From an uncultured Eubacterium sp. (GTDB lineage: Bacteria; Bacillota; Clostridia; Lachnospirales; Lachnospiraceae): 64,000 nucleotides of DNA. Positions 55,745 through 64,000 of the stretch are shown one piece after another (positions within the stretch are counted from its first letter, which is position 1; every line of letters begins with the position of its first letter). Made by a program: the position numbers and the translations under genes. The stretch covers positions 1 to 64,000 of the forward strand of contig CAKRGX010000005.1 of assembly GCA_934338065.1 (NCBI GenBank), in the 5' to 3' direction. The notes below the pieces were generated by a model, which did not search any database, was not told where the DNA came from, and saw nothing but the letters and a program-made list of their open reading frames with translations.

Positions 55745-56688
55745 GGTATCATCCCTCTTTCTTTTGCTAATCGTATTATATATGCAACAAGTTCTTCTGT
55801 TGTATTAAATAAATCTTTATTCAACATCGTCACATCACGCTCTCTTCTGAACCATGTCTGTTGTCTCTTTGCAAAATGTCTGGTATCCCGTTTGATTCGG
55901 TACACGGCTTCTTCCAGACTATAGTTTTGTTCCAGATAGGGAACCAGCTCTTTATAACCAAGTCCCTGCATAGATACAAGATCTGTTGAATAACCCTCTT
56001 CAATCAGACGTTGTACCTCTTCTACTAACCCCTCCTGAACCATCTGATCCACCCGGTGATTGATTCTGTCATATAATTTCTGCCTTGGCAGCTCAAGCAC
56101 AAGATAAAGAAATTGATAGGGAGATTCTTTTTGTCGTTCTTTCTCATTATGCACCGAAAACTTCTGACCTGTAAAATGATAATATTCAAGAGCACGGATC
56201 ACCCGTTTTACATTGTTGGGATGGATCTGATCTGCTGATTCCGGATCCTCTTTCCGCAATCTTTCATGAAGTTTCTCAATTCCATGTTTTTTTGCAAATT
56301 GTTCCATTTCCTCACGAAACCCATCTTGCTCCTGATTTTCCGTAAAAGAGATATCATACAAGACAGACTGAATATAAAATCCTGTTCCACCTACCAGCAT
56401 AGGTATCTTCCCGCGTTCATAAATGTCTGCCATATACTTTTTTGCTCTTTTTTGAAAAATCGTTACATTAAATTCTTCGTCAGGTTCAAACTCATCTATC
56501 ATATAATGCGGAATTCCTTGCATTTCCTGCGGTTTTATTTTTGCTGTTCCTATATTCATTTTCCGGTATACCTGCATGGAATCCGCTGAAATAATTTCTC
56601 CTCCAATTGATTTTGCCAATTGAAGGGAAGTTTCTGTTTTTCCTACTGCTGTTGGCCCTGTCAATATAATTAAAGGTTTCTTTTTCAT
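55741..56688 (-). CDS. miaA: tRNA dimethylallyltransferase MiaA
   Basis: MiaA adds an isopentenyl group to A37 of tRNAs reading UNN codons. The P-loop GPTAVGKTE is near residue 11, with ISADSMQVYRKMNIGTAK, LVGGTGFYIQSVLY and RDTRHFAKRQQTWFRRE following. The 315-residue length is normal. mutL-miaA is a conserved order; the gap here is 30 bases. Confidence 0.97.
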   Translation of the reverse strand: MKKKPLIILTGPTAVGKTETSLQLAKSIGGEIISADSMQVYRKMNIGTAKIKPQEMQGIPHYMIDEFEPDEEFNVTIFQKRAKKYMADIYERGKIPMLVGGTGFYIQSVLYDISFTENQEQDGFREEMEQFAKKHGIEKLHERLRKEDPESADQIHPNNVKRVIRALEYYHFTGQKFSVHNEKERQKESPYQFLYLVLELPRQKLYDRINHRVDQMVQEGLVEEVQRLIEEGYSTDLVSMQGLGYKELVPYLEQNYSLEEAVYRIKRDTRHFAKRQQTWFRRERDVTMLNKDLFNTTEELVAYIIRLAKERGMIP

Positions 56689-56718
56689 AACTCTCCCAAA
56701 TTCTTGGCGTGTCCGCCG

Positions 56719-58533
56719 TTAAATAATTCTCTTAAATTTTTTCTCTAATTCATGCTTGCTCATCGATATTGTCGTTGGTCTGCCGTGAGGACAGTGATAT
56801 GGCTGATCCATCTGGAGCATCTGTTCGATCAGATGTTTCGCTTCTGCAAATGTCAGCATATGGTTCCCCTTAACTGCCGCTTTACATGCCATAGTTGCAC
56901 AATGATCCAGTACTAGTTCCGGTTTATCCGGATGCCCTTCCTGCATGAAACTATCCAGCATTTCTAAAAACAATTCCTTTGAAGCGAGATTCAAAAAATC
57001 TGCCGGAACACCTGTGATCAAATAATCACGATCTCCAAAACTTTCCATGCGGAAACCTATTTTTTCAAAAACCTGTTTATATTGTTGTAAAACTTCTATT
57101 TCCCGTCCGGAAAGTGAAACGACGATCGGAGCAATCAATTCCTGGGACAACCCATCTTTTTCGCGAAGTTGTTTCATCAGTTTTTCATACAAGACTTTTT
57201 CATGCGCTGCATGCTGATCGATCAGAAGTAATTCATTTTCATATTCAATAATCCAATAGGTATCAAATACCTGACCTATCATACGAAATTGTGGCACATC
57301 AGAAATAATCTGCTCATCATTTTTTAAATCTATCTGGGTATATGCCGGTTCCACAACAGCAGTCCGCTGCAGACCGGAAAACGGTGCCTCTCTTATTTCC
57401 TGTGGCTGGACAGGTATTTCCTGCGTCACAGGAAGTAATTCCTGGCGATTTATCTCAAATGGCTCTGGCCGCTTTTTTGTCTCTTTATCCGTAAATGGTA
57501 TTTTTTTTGTTTCTTTTCCATCATCCGAAAGAGTTACCTCTGGTATAAGATTACTTTCTTTCAAAGCAGTGTAAATTGTATGATAAAAAATATCGTACAC
57601 TTCCTGCTGATTTGTAAATCTTACTTCCATCTTGGTCGGATGAACATTTACATCCAGATAACTGCTGTCTATCGTTAATTCAAGCGCCACAAAGGGATAA
57701 CGGTGATTCATTAAAAATTCTTTGTATGCCTGTTCGATTGCACCGGTTATAACAGGAGTTTTAATATACCTGCCGTTTACAAAATAATTCATAAAAGTCC
57801 GGTTTCCTCTCGACAAAACAGGTTTACCAATAAATCCGGTGAGTTTCATTCCAGCGGATTCACAAGAAACAGGCAGCACATTCTTTGTTGTATCCGGTCC
57901 ATAATGATAATAAATATTGGTCTTGACATTACCATCCCCTGAAGTCTGGAATTTGTTTCTGCCGTCTGCAATAAAGGAAAACCGGATATCCGCATGGGCA
58001 AGTGAATAGCGCTGTACTAATTCATGAATATAATTGCCTTCGGTTGTTTTTGATTTCAGAAATTTTCTCCGGGCAGGTGTATTATAAAACAAATTTCTAA
58101 CGATAAATGTCGTTCCTTCCGGACAGCCTACCTGTTCCCAGGCTATTTCTTTGCCACCATGAATCTCATATCTCGTTCCAACAAATTCTTCCTGTTGTTT
58201 TGTTATCAATTCAACCTGTGCTACAGCAGCTATACTTGACAAAGCCTCTCCACGAAATCCAAGACTGTTAACCGTCAATAAATCTTCCATCGTCCGGATT
58301 TTACTCGTTGCATGACGAAGAAAGGCTGTTTTTATCTCATCCTTAGCAATTCCGGAACCATTGTCCGTTATGCGGATAAAAGAAATACCGCCTTCTTTGA
58401 TCTCAATTGTAATTGCTGTAGCCCCTGCATCAAGAGCATTTTCAATCAATTCTTTTACAACTGCCATTGGCCGTTCAATCACTTCTCCGGCTGCAATCTG
58501 ATTAATGGTCTTCTGATCTAATACTTGTATCAT
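56719..58533 (-). CDS. mutL: DNA mismatch repair protein MutL
   Basis: MutL couples MutS recognition to strand incision. The GHKL ATPase domain has ENALDAGATAI, DNGSGI and GFRGEALSSIAAVA. The C-terminal domain has DQHAAHEKVLYEKLM with DQHAAHE as the endonuclease metal motif, and CATMACKAAVKGN and CPHGRPT, so it is the nicking type usual in Firmicutes. ATG 58533 with GAGG at six bases is chosen; the frame also opens upstream from 58572. Confidence 0.96.
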   Translation of the reverse strand: MIQVLDQKTINQIAAGEVIERPMAVVKELIENALDAGATAITIEIKEGGISFIRITDNGSGIAKDEIKTAFLRHATSKIRTMEDLLTVNSLGFRGEALSSIAAVAQVELITKQQEEFVGTRYEIHGGKEIAWEQVGCPEGTTFIVRNLFYNTPARRKFLKSKTTEGNYIHELVQRYSLAHADIRFSFIADGRNKFQTSGDGNVKTNIYYHYGPDTTKNVLPVSCESAGMKLTGFIGKPVLSRGNRTFMNYFVNGRYIKTPVITGAIEQAYKEFLMNHRYPFVALELTIDSSYLDVNVHPTKMEVRFTNQQEVYDIFYHTIYTALKESNLIPEVTLSDDGKETKKIPFTDKETKKRPEPFEINRQELLPVTQEIPVQPQEIREAPFSGLQRTAVVEPAYTQIDLKNDEQIISDVPQFRMIGQVFDTYWIIEYENELLLIDQHAAHEKVLYEKLMKQLREKDGLSQELIAPIVVSLSGREIEVLQQYKQVFEKIGFRMESFGDRDYLITGVPADFLNLASKELFLEMLDSFMQEGHPDKPELVLDHCATMACKAAVKGNHMLTFAEAKHLIEQMLQMDQPYHCPHGRPTTISMSKHELEKKFKRII

Positions 58534-58605
58534 ACAAATCCTCATTTCCCGGCAGGATATCGCAAAAAACAAACAAAGTTTGTTCTATCAAGGCAATTTT
58601 TCACA

Positions 58606-61236
58606 CTACCATCGCTCTTTTAATTGATTCTGCCACTTATACACAAGATTCATTGCATCTATCGGTGTAACATTTGTAAGGTTAATGTCCCGCAGTTCAA
58701 ATAAAATATCATCTGTCTTGTTGCTGCCCATGGTGTCAAAAATAGACAACTGTGTCATCTCCTTCGAGTCTTTTGACGCCGATATTTCCTCAAATGAAAT
58801 TGAAGTATCATTGTTCTGAGATTCCATATGATCAGCAATTTCTCTGGCACGCAAAAGAACCTCATCCGGGACACCGGCAAGCCTTGCTACCTGGATACCA
58901 TAACTCCGGTCCGCTCCACCTTTGACAATTTTGCGTAGAAATACAATATTCTCCCCATCTTCTTTTACTGCGATACAGTAATTTTGCACACCATCTAATT
59001 TTCCTTCCAACTCGGTCAGTTCATGATAATGTGTAGCAAATAATGTCTTGGCTCCGATTTTTTTCTTATCTACAATATGCTCAACAACCGCCCATGCAAT
59101 ACTTAATCCATCAAATGTACTCGTTCCACGCCCAATCTCATCTAAAATGATCAGACTGTCTTTCGTTGCATTATGTAAAATGTTAGCCACTTCCGTCATT
59201 TCAACCATAAAAGTACTTTGACCACTAGCCAGATCATCGGAAGCGCCCACTCGTGTAAAAATACGGTCAACCAGCGAGATATCTGCACTCTCTGCTGGTA
59301 CAAAACTTCCAATCTGCGCCATCAGAACAATCAGAGCCGTTTGCCTCATGTAAGTAGACTTACCAGCCATATTAGGACCGGTAATGATAACAACCCGGTG
59401 AGTATCTTCATCCAAAAAAGTATCATTGGCAACAAACATATCATGTTCCAACATATTTTCTATAACCGGATGACGTCCACTTTTGATGGAAACAACTCCT
59501 TTATGATTGATAACCGGCCGGACAAAATGATTATGTTCCGCAACATAGGCAAGGGACGCAAGCATATCAATATTGGCTATTGCTGTTGCCGTCTGCTGGA
59601 TTCTTGTCATTTGCTCAAAGATTTTATCCCGCAGTTCACAAAAAACAGCATATTCTAACTGATAAAGCCGGTCTTCTGCTCCCAATATGACATCTTCCAT
59701 TTCCTTTAGCTCCGCCGTTGTATATCGCTCTGCATTCGTAAGCGTCTGTTTACGCGTCCAATCCTCCGGCACAAGATCAATAAAGGATTTTGTCACTTCC
59801 AGATAATAGCCAAATACCTTATTATATTTGATTCGTAAATTCTTGATACCTGTTTTCTCTTTTTCTCTTGCCTCTAGTTCTGCCAGCCAGTCTTTTCCTT
59901 CCGTCTTGGCATTGCGCAGACGGTCAATCTCCTCCTGATACCCTGTTTTAATGATACCACCTTCACGCAGACTAATCGGTGGTTCTTCTACAATCGCATC
60001 ATGAATCAACTGATATATGTCTTCCAGCGGATCCAGTTGTTCATATAGATCATGAAATAATTTTGCTTTAAAATTACCACACAAAAAACGGATATGTGGC
60101 AACATCTCCAATGAAGACTCTAATGCGATCATATCTCTCGGATTAACGGTTTTATAGCTTATCTTACTCAAAAGACGTTCCAGATCATAGACCGGGTTCA
60201 AATATTCCCGTAATTCTTCCCTTGTTATAATATTGTCATTTAACTCCTCAATTACATCATAGCGTTCTATGATCTGCTGTTCATCGATCAATGGCTGTTC
60301 AATACATGTGCGGAGTTTTCTTGCCCCCATAGCTGTTTTGGTTTTATCCAGAATCCACAGAAGAGAACCTCTCTTTTGTTTTTCGCGAAGAGTCTCTACT
60401 AACTCCAGATTTCTTCTTGTATTACGATCTAGCAACATGTATTTTCCTGTATGGTAAGGCTGCAGATGCGAAATATGTGCCAAAGAACATTTCTGTGTTT
60501 CTTCCAGATACTGCATGACACATCCTGCGGCAACAACACCAAGTGAGTATTCCTGTAAACCAAGACCATCTAATGAATTTATATGAAAATGATGACACAA
60601 CGAACGTTTACAATTTTCTTCATCAAAATACCTCGGTTCCAATGCGGAAATTGCAATACCAAGTCGCTCACTCAGATCAGTAAGATCTGCTCCACTAATA
60701 TAAAATGAATCATTGCAAATAATTTCCGCCGGCATATATTTATTAATCTCATCAAGCAATTTACCAAGTGAATCTACTTCTGTCAAAAAATACTCTCCTG
60801 TAGTCACATCAACAACGGAAAGTCCGAAAATCTGATTAAGCGATACTATTCCCATCAAATAGTTATTCCGTGTTTCATCGAGAGAAGAAGTAAAACAATT
60901 TGTCCCCGGTGTTACTATGCGTGTCACTTCACGTTTCACTAATCCTTTTGCCTGCTTAGGATCTTCCACCTGTTCGCAAATAGCTACTTTATAACCTTTT
61001 TCGACCAGACGGTTAATATATCCCTCCGCAGAATGAAACGGGACACCACACATGGGTGCCCGCTCCTTTAAACCACAACTCTTACCGGTCAGAGTAAGTT
61101 CTAATTCTTTTGTGACGCATAATGCGTCCTCAAAAAACATTTCATAAAAATCCCCTAAACGGTAAAATAAAATACAGTCTTTATATTGTTTTTTTGTCTC
61201 CATGTATTGCTGCATCATGGGTGTCAACTGTTCCAT
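58606..61236 (-). CDS. mutS: DNA mismatch repair protein MutS
   Basis: MutS binds mismatches and recruits MutL. The mismatch-reading Phe-x-Glu lies in FYRLGDFYEMFFEDA. The connector, lever and clamp domains fill the middle. Walker A GPNMAGKST is near 618, Walker B ILDEIGRGTSTFDG follows, and ATHYHELTELE is the H motif. The 876-residue length is normal. GAGG lies 11 bases before the ATG. It is separated from mutL by 72 bases. Confidence 0.98.
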   Translation of the reverse strand: MEQLTPMMQQYMETKKQYKDCILFYRLGDFYEMFFEDALCVTKELELTLTGKSCGLKERAPMCGVPFHSAEGYINRLVEKGYKVAICEQVEDPKQAKGLVKREVTRIVTPGTNCFTSSLDETRNNYLMGIVSLNQIFGLSVVDVTTGEYFLTEVDSLGKLLDEINKYMPAEIICNDSFYISGADLTDLSERLGIAISALEPRYFDEENCKRSLCHHFHINSLDGLGLQEYSLGVVAAGCVMQYLEETQKCSLAHISHLQPYHTGKYMLLDRNTRRNLELVETLREKQKRGSLLWILDKTKTAMGARKLRTCIEQPLIDEQQIIERYDVIEELNDNIITREELREYLNPVYDLERLLSKISYKTVNPRDMIALESSLEMLPHIRFLCGNFKAKLFHDLYEQLDPLEDIYQLIHDAIVEEPPISLREGGIIKTGYQEEIDRLRNAKTEGKDWLAELEAREKEKTGIKNLRIKYNKVFGYYLEVTKSFIDLVPEDWTRKQTLTNAERYTTAELKEMEDVILGAEDRLYQLEYAVFCELRDKIFEQMTRIQQTATAIANIDMLASLAYVAEHNHFVRPVINHKGVVSIKSGRHPVIENMLEHDMFVANDTFLDEDTHRVVIITGPNMAGKSTYMRQTALIVLMAQIGSFVPAESADISLVDRIFTRVGASDDLASGQSTFMVEMTEVANILHNATKDSLIILDEIGRGTSTFDGLSIAWAVVEHIVDKKKIGAKTLFATHYHELTELEGKLDGVQNYCIAVKEDGENIVFLRKIVKGGADRSYGIQVARLAGVPDEVLLRAREIADHMESQNNDTSISFEEISASKDSKEMTQLSIFDTMGSNKTDDILFELRDINLTNVTPIDAMNLVYKWQNQLKERW

Positions 61237-61264
61237 TTGTTATGTTACCTCGCTTCACATTTGT

Positions 61265-62062
61265 CTACTGTTCAGCAGCAGTATTTTCGCCCGGTGTCGG
61301 CTCTGTTGTCGGTTTTTCCTGTGGTTTTTCCTGTGGCTTTTCAGTCGGTTCCGGTGTTGCCGGACGTTCTGTAGGTGCCACTGTCGGCTCCGGTGTTACA
61401 ACATTATTCTGCGTTGGTTTAGCAGTTGCTGCCGGTCTTGGCGTTTTCGTTGGCTTTGGCGTCTTTGCAGCTTTCGGTGTTTTCACCGGTTTTGCTGTCT
61501 TAGCCGGTTTGGCAGTTCTTGTTACCGGTGCCGTGGTCGGACGAGGAGCAACCGTCTCTATCGGTTTTGGCTTCTCTGTCGATAAATACATCGCATTAAT
61601 ATAACCATTTACACCATTATATTCAACTTCCATCCATTCCTTATCATGCAGTTTGATAAAGGTCAGCTTCTGTCCCATCGGAACCTTAACAACAACCGAA
61701 GATGTCAGCGAAGCTTCCGAACGCATATTGACCGTAGTTGTTGTATATCCTTCCTTGGCATTTACAAGTTCCTCATCAATATCAGCTCCAAAGTCTTCTT
61801 CTGTTTCTACCACATTACCATCCGGTGTAGCTACCGGTTCCGGTGTTTCAGAAACAGTCAGTGCACCTTCCGTAACAGATGAAGCGTTTGCTTCTTCATC
61901 TGTAATCACATTATTATCAAAATAGGTAATATTTACATAATATCCTATACCGATCACTAAAGCCAGGGAAAGTATAACACTAATTCCAAACATACTTGTT
62001 TCAAACACACGATGTTCAGAACTTAACATCTTGGCAAAAAAACCTTTTTTTTCTTTCTTCAT
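61265..62062 (-). CDS. Membrane-anchored SH3-domain protein with Pro/Thr/Lys-rich repeats
   Basis: There is one membrane helix at about 24-46, an acidic Thr-rich linker, then a bacterial SH3 domain (about 108-165: YTTTTVNMRSEASLTSSVVVKVPMGQKLTFI and WMEVEYNGVNGYINAMYL). The last 100 residues are Pro, Thr, Lys and Ala, with repeats such as KPAKTAKPVKTP and PQEKPQEKP, probably crossing the wall. SH3 domains of this kind bind peptidoglycan. It starts the group leading to mutS, a surprising neighbour. AAGGAG precedes the ATG. Confidence 0.85.
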   Translation of the reverse strand: MKKEKKGFFAKMLSSEHRVFETSMFGISVILSLALVIGIGYYVNITYFDNNVITDEEANASSVTEGALTVSETPEPVATPDGNVVETEEDFGADIDEELVNAKEGYTTTTVNMRSEASLTSSVVVKVPMGQKLTFIKLHDKEWMEVEYNGVNGYINAMYLSTEKPKPIETVAPRPTTAPVTRTAKPAKTAKPVKTPKAAKTPKPTKTPRPAATAKPTQNNVVTPEPTVAPTERPATPEPTEKPQEKPQEKPTTEPTPGENTAAEQ

Positions 62063-62098
62063 TCCTATTTACACTCCTTACTTTTTATGTCTTTGTCT

Positions 62099-62127
62099 AT
62101 TATAACCATTCTGACCTCATTTGTCTA
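62099..62127 (-). promoter_or_regulatory. Promoter of the SH3-mutS-mutL group
   Basis: On the minus strand, TAGACA (62127-62122), 17 bp and TATAAT (62104-62099). It is divergent from the lexA promoter and near but not overlapping its first LexA box. Confidence 0.7.
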
Positions 62128-62156
62128 TGAAAAATATTGAATTTTGTAGAATTTAC

Positions 62157-62170
62157 CGAACATTCGTTTG
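62157..62170. promoter_or_regulatory. LexA box 1 of lexA
   Basis: CGAACATTCGTTTG overlaps the -35 box of the lexA promoter by three bases; it has the CGAAC-N4-GTTYG form of Gram-positive LexA sites. Confidence 0.85.
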
Positions 62171-62196
62171 ACACGATATGTATATTATGATATATT
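62168..62196 (+). promoter_or_regulatory. Promoter of lexA
   Basis: A perfect TTGACA (62168-62173), 17 bp and TATATT (62191-62196), between two LexA boxes. Confidence 0.85.
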
Positions 62197-62207
62197 AGAA
62201 AAGAAAG

Positions 62208-62221
62208 CAAACAGTTGTTTG
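62208..62221. promoter_or_regulatory. LexA box 2 of lexA
   Basis: CAAACAGTTGTTTG, within the larger palindrome GCAAACAGTTGTTTGC (62207-62222), lies near the transcription start. Together with box 1 it should give tight autoregulation. Confidence 0.75.
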
Positions 62222-62251
62222 CATAAAATGTATTATTGAGGAGGAATATTT

Positions 62252-62866
62252 ATGGGAAATGGCAGAATTTCCGCCAAACAATCCGAAATTCTGGAATATA
62301 TCAAAGATCAGATATTAGAGAAAGGTTATCCGCCTGCAGTTCGTGAGATATGCGCGGCGGTTCATTTAAAATCAACCTCTTCTGTCCATTCACATTTGGA
62401 AACGCTGGAAAAAAATGGTTACATTCGTCGTGACCCGACAAAGCCCCGCGCTATTGAGATTGTTGATGATGACTTTAATCTTCAGAGAAGAGAGATGCGA
62501 AACATTCCTCTTCTTGGCAATGTTGCTGCCGGGCAGCCGCTTTTTGCCGAACAAAATATCGAGACCTATTTTCCTATGCTTGCTGATGAACTTCCGGCTG
62601 GTGATCTGTTTATGCTTAACGTTCGCGGAGAAAGCATGATCAATGCCGGTATCTATGATGGTGACAAAATTATTGTACAGCAGACATCGATTGCAAGAAA
62701 TGGAGATATTGTTGTTGCTCTGATCGAAGATTCTGCGACAGTAAAAACTTACTACAAAGAAGAAGGCAGATATCGTTTGCAGCCGGAAAATGACAGTATG
62801 GAACCGATCTACGTCAACGAAGTACTCATTCTTGGCAAAGTGATCGGACTCTTCCGTTTTATGTAG
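62252..62866 (+). CDS. lexA: SOS repressor LexA
   Basis: LexA represses DNA-damage genes until RecA filaments trigger its self-cleavage. The N-terminal winged helix (about 6-70) reads ISAKQSEILEYIKDQI and PAVREICAAVHLKSTSSVHSHL. The cleavage site is Ala93-Gly94 (NVAAGQPLF), and the catalytic pair is Ser128 (GESM) and Lys165 (ATVKTYY). The 204-residue length is normal. Two LexA boxes flank its promoter. A further box in this window lies before the yneA-like gene. Confidence 0.97.
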   Translation: MGNGRISAKQSEILEYIKDQILEKGYPPAVREICAAVHLKSTSSVHSHLETLEKNGYIRRDPTKPRAIEIVDDDFNLQRREMRNIPLLGNVAAGQPLFAEQNIETYFPMLADELPAGDLFMLNVRGESMINAGIYDGDKIIVQQTSIARNGDIVVALIEDSATVKTYYKEEGRYRLQPENDSMEPIYVNEVLILGKVIGLFRFM

Positions 62867-62891
62867 TCCTGTATGGGATATTCTATAAGAA

Positions 62892-62930
62892 AAAATGACC
62901 CTGCAAGTGAATCCCTGCAGGGTCATTTTA
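62892..62930. terminator. Bidirectional terminator between lexA and rsfS
   Basis: A perfect 14-bp stem pairs AAAATGACCCTGCA (62892-62905) with TGCAGGGTCATTTT (62916-62929). T-rich ends lie on both strands, so it can end both lexA (plus) and rsfS (minus) transcripts. Confidence 0.9.
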
Positions 62931-62984
62931 ATCTTATAGAAAAGTTCATCTGCCAGGGGCACAGTTCCCAATCGCCTCTTTTAC

Positions 62985-63338
62985 TTACAACTCGTCCCTC
63001 AGCACTTTTTTACCATCTTTCCAGATTCTTTCCAGATCATAAAACAATCGATCTTCTTTTGAAAAAACATGAATGATAACGTCCCCGTAGTCCATCAGAA
63101 CCCATGATGAATTTTTATTTCCTTCAATTCTTTTACTGCTAAAACCTGCCATACTCATTTTCTCATCAACAAGATCAATCATTGCATTTAACTGGTTTTG
63201 ATTTCGTCCACTTGCTATAATAAGGTAATCAGCAATAACGGAGATTTCATCGATCTTTAATATTTCAATATCTTCTCCCAGTTTTTCATCCAGGGCATCA
63301 TAAGCGATTTTTACCATTTCTTTTGCTGTTTTGTTCAT
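62985..63338 (-). CDS. rsfS: Ribosome silencing factor RsfS
   Basis: RsfS binds L14 and blocks joining of subunits during slow growth. The 117-residue protein has IDEISVIADYLIIASGRNQNQLNAM and DYGDVIIHVFSKEDRLFYDLERIW. AAAGGAG precedes the ATG. It follows yqeK by 7 bases, the conserved order nadD-yqeK-rsfS. Confidence 0.96.
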   Translation of the reverse strand: MNKTAKEMVKIAYDALDEKLGEDIEILKIDEISVIADYLIIASGRNQNQLNAMIDLVDEKMSMAGFSSKRIEGNKNSSWVLMDYGDVIIHVFSKEDRLFYDLERIWKDGKKVLRDEL

Positions 63339-63345
63339 GCGATTC

Positions 63346-64000
63346 TTACTCCTTTCGATGTTTATAGTATTGGTAAGTTTGTAATGTCATTTCATCGATT
63401 AATTCATTACTTTTTTGCAAATATTGTACTGTATTTGTAAGGATCATCATCAATCCCTTATCCAGATCGCGGAAACATTCCCTGCGTATCTGTGCAAGAG
63501 AATATGGTATGCAATCCATTTTTCGTCTCGGCTCTATATAATCCGCAACATAAATAATTTTTTCCAACGTTGTCATATGTGGTTTGCCTGTTGTATGGCA
63601 TTCAATGGCAGAACAGACTTCTTTATCCTTTACACCATAGCGTTTTTTTGCCAGATATGCCCCAAGCTTGCCATGAATCAACGCCGGATTTTCTTTTTCC
63701 ACCTTACTCAGATGGATCTCATACTTTTGACACAACGCGATCATCTCAGAGGGAGTAAGATATTTTGCGCAATCGTGAAGAAGACCTGCCCGTCGGGCTC
63801 TTTTTTCATCTTCCTGATCTGTCATATGGCACGCTGCAAGATTAGCTGCCGTAACAGCTACCCCCAGTGTATGCATATATCTTTGTGGTCGGAGCGTTGC
63901 CTGCAGGCAGGCAAGCAGTTCCTTTTCCTTGCCGGTATCTTTTTTTATACAAGTTCCATAGAGCGAATGTAACTCAATATAATGTAACACCGTCTCTGGC
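63346..64000 (-). CDS. yqeK: YqeK HD-domain hydrolase, probably the C-terminal half of a NadD-YqeK fusion (runs off window)
   Basis: The HD domain (about 63400-63890) has RYMHTLGVAVTAANLA, LLHDCAKYLTPSEM and IHGKLGAYLAKKRYG and matches YqeK, which splits Ap4A into two ADP. The frame stays open to the window edge. Its first residues, PETVLHYIELHSLYG, look like the end of NadD (nicotinate mononucleotide adenylyltransferase), where a YI-x-x-H-x-LYG motif is common. So this may be one bifunctional protein. A GTG at 63990 could instead be a separate yqeK start, but no ribosome site is visible in the ten bases available. Confidence 0.8.
   Translation of the reverse strand, partial: PETVLHYIELHSLYGTCIKKDTGKEKELLACLQATLRPQRYMHTLGVAVTAANLAACHMTDQEDEKRARRAGLLHDCAKYLTPSEMIALCQKYEIHLSKVEKENPALIHGKLGAYLAKKRYGVKDKEVCSAIECHTTGKPHMTTLEKIIYVADYIEPRRKMDCIPYSLAQIRRECFRDLDKGLMMILTNTVQYLQKSNELIDEMTLQTYQYYKHRKE

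Noticed and set aside
61290..61600. Repeated motifs as a CRISPR array
   Set aside because: The repeats are short, irregular and in frame within a coding tail, with no spacers.
61122..61604. Gly/Val/Phe-rich plus-strand frames opposite the SH3 protein tail
   Set aside because: They are the antisense reading of Pro/Thr/Lys repeats, which removes stop codons by composition.
62390..62971. 193-residue open frame opposite lexA
   Set aside because: It crosses the terminator and is antisense to a clear lexA; no protein features.

Overview
The window is a 64 kb piece of a low-GC Firmicutes chromosome, most likely a Lachnospiraceae-type Clostridia (inference). The grounds are strong AAGGAGG ribosome sites, the clostridial gene orders (plsX-rnc-smc-ftsY, radC-mreBCD-PBP2-minCDE-rodA-mgsA, sepF-ylmH-divIVA-lspA-rluD), a DUF5688 protein, an NADP-type glutamate dehydrogenase and a secreted GH43 plant-polysaccharide enzyme. 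Nearly all of it is core chromosome. I see no prophage, IS element or CRISPR array.

Layout. 1-1761: 3' part of a secreted GH43/CBM6 enzyme. 1.9-8.2 kb: plsX, rnc, smc, ftsY. 8.2-12.7 kb: ilvA and the histidine genes hisZ, hisG, hisD. 12.7-15.5 kb: rplS, a signal peptidase I paralog with an altered active site, rbgA and a second signal peptidase I. 15.6-17.5 kb: a CYTH protein and gdhA. 17.6-19.25 kb: a DUF5688 gene split by a 751-nt group II intron that carries no protein gene. 19.3 kb: tRNA-Arg(CCG). 19.4-23.9 kb: hslO, a secreted unknown, rluF and ligA. 23.9-31.4 kb: a lipid/polysaccharide flippase, a large unknown membrane protein, a cysteine desulfurase, a PHP phosphatase and rqcH. 31.5-34.2 kb: yicC, remA, gmk, a third lepB and rpoZ. 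34.2-38.7 kb: a LexA-boxed YneA-like gene, a large amidase, a tyrosine recombinase and a BlaI-type repressor. 38.8-44.6 kb (minus strand): the ylm/divIVA cluster. 44.7-54.3 kb: a DUF378 gene (plus strand), then the elongation and Min operon (minus strand). 54.4-62.1 kb (minus strand): a methionine gamma-lyase-like gene, miaA, mutL, mutS and an SH3 protein. 62.2-64 kb: lexA, rsfS and the end of a probable nadD-yqeK fusion.

How the genes work together. Most of the window supports growth and division: SMC and FtsY for chromosome and membrane targeting; MreBCD, PBP2 and RodA for elongation; MinCDE, SepF and DivIVA for septum placement; the amidase for wall cleavage. LexA boxes at lexA and at the yneA-like gene link DNA damage to division arrest; MutS, MutL and LigA lie in other operons.

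The most unusual element is the intron in the DUF5688 gene. Its 5' GTGTG end, a 7-bp EBS1-IBS1 match, a GAAA-loop receptor, a canonical 34-nt domain V, a domain VI with a bulged A eight bases from the end, and exact restoration of the host frame all agree. It has no reverse transcriptase of its own. Other points of interest are the signal peptidase paralog lacking its catalytic lysine and that lysine's partner serine, the SOS-controlled LysM protein, an orphan BlaI repressor with two operators, and a 38-nt palindrome beside the tyrosine recombinase.
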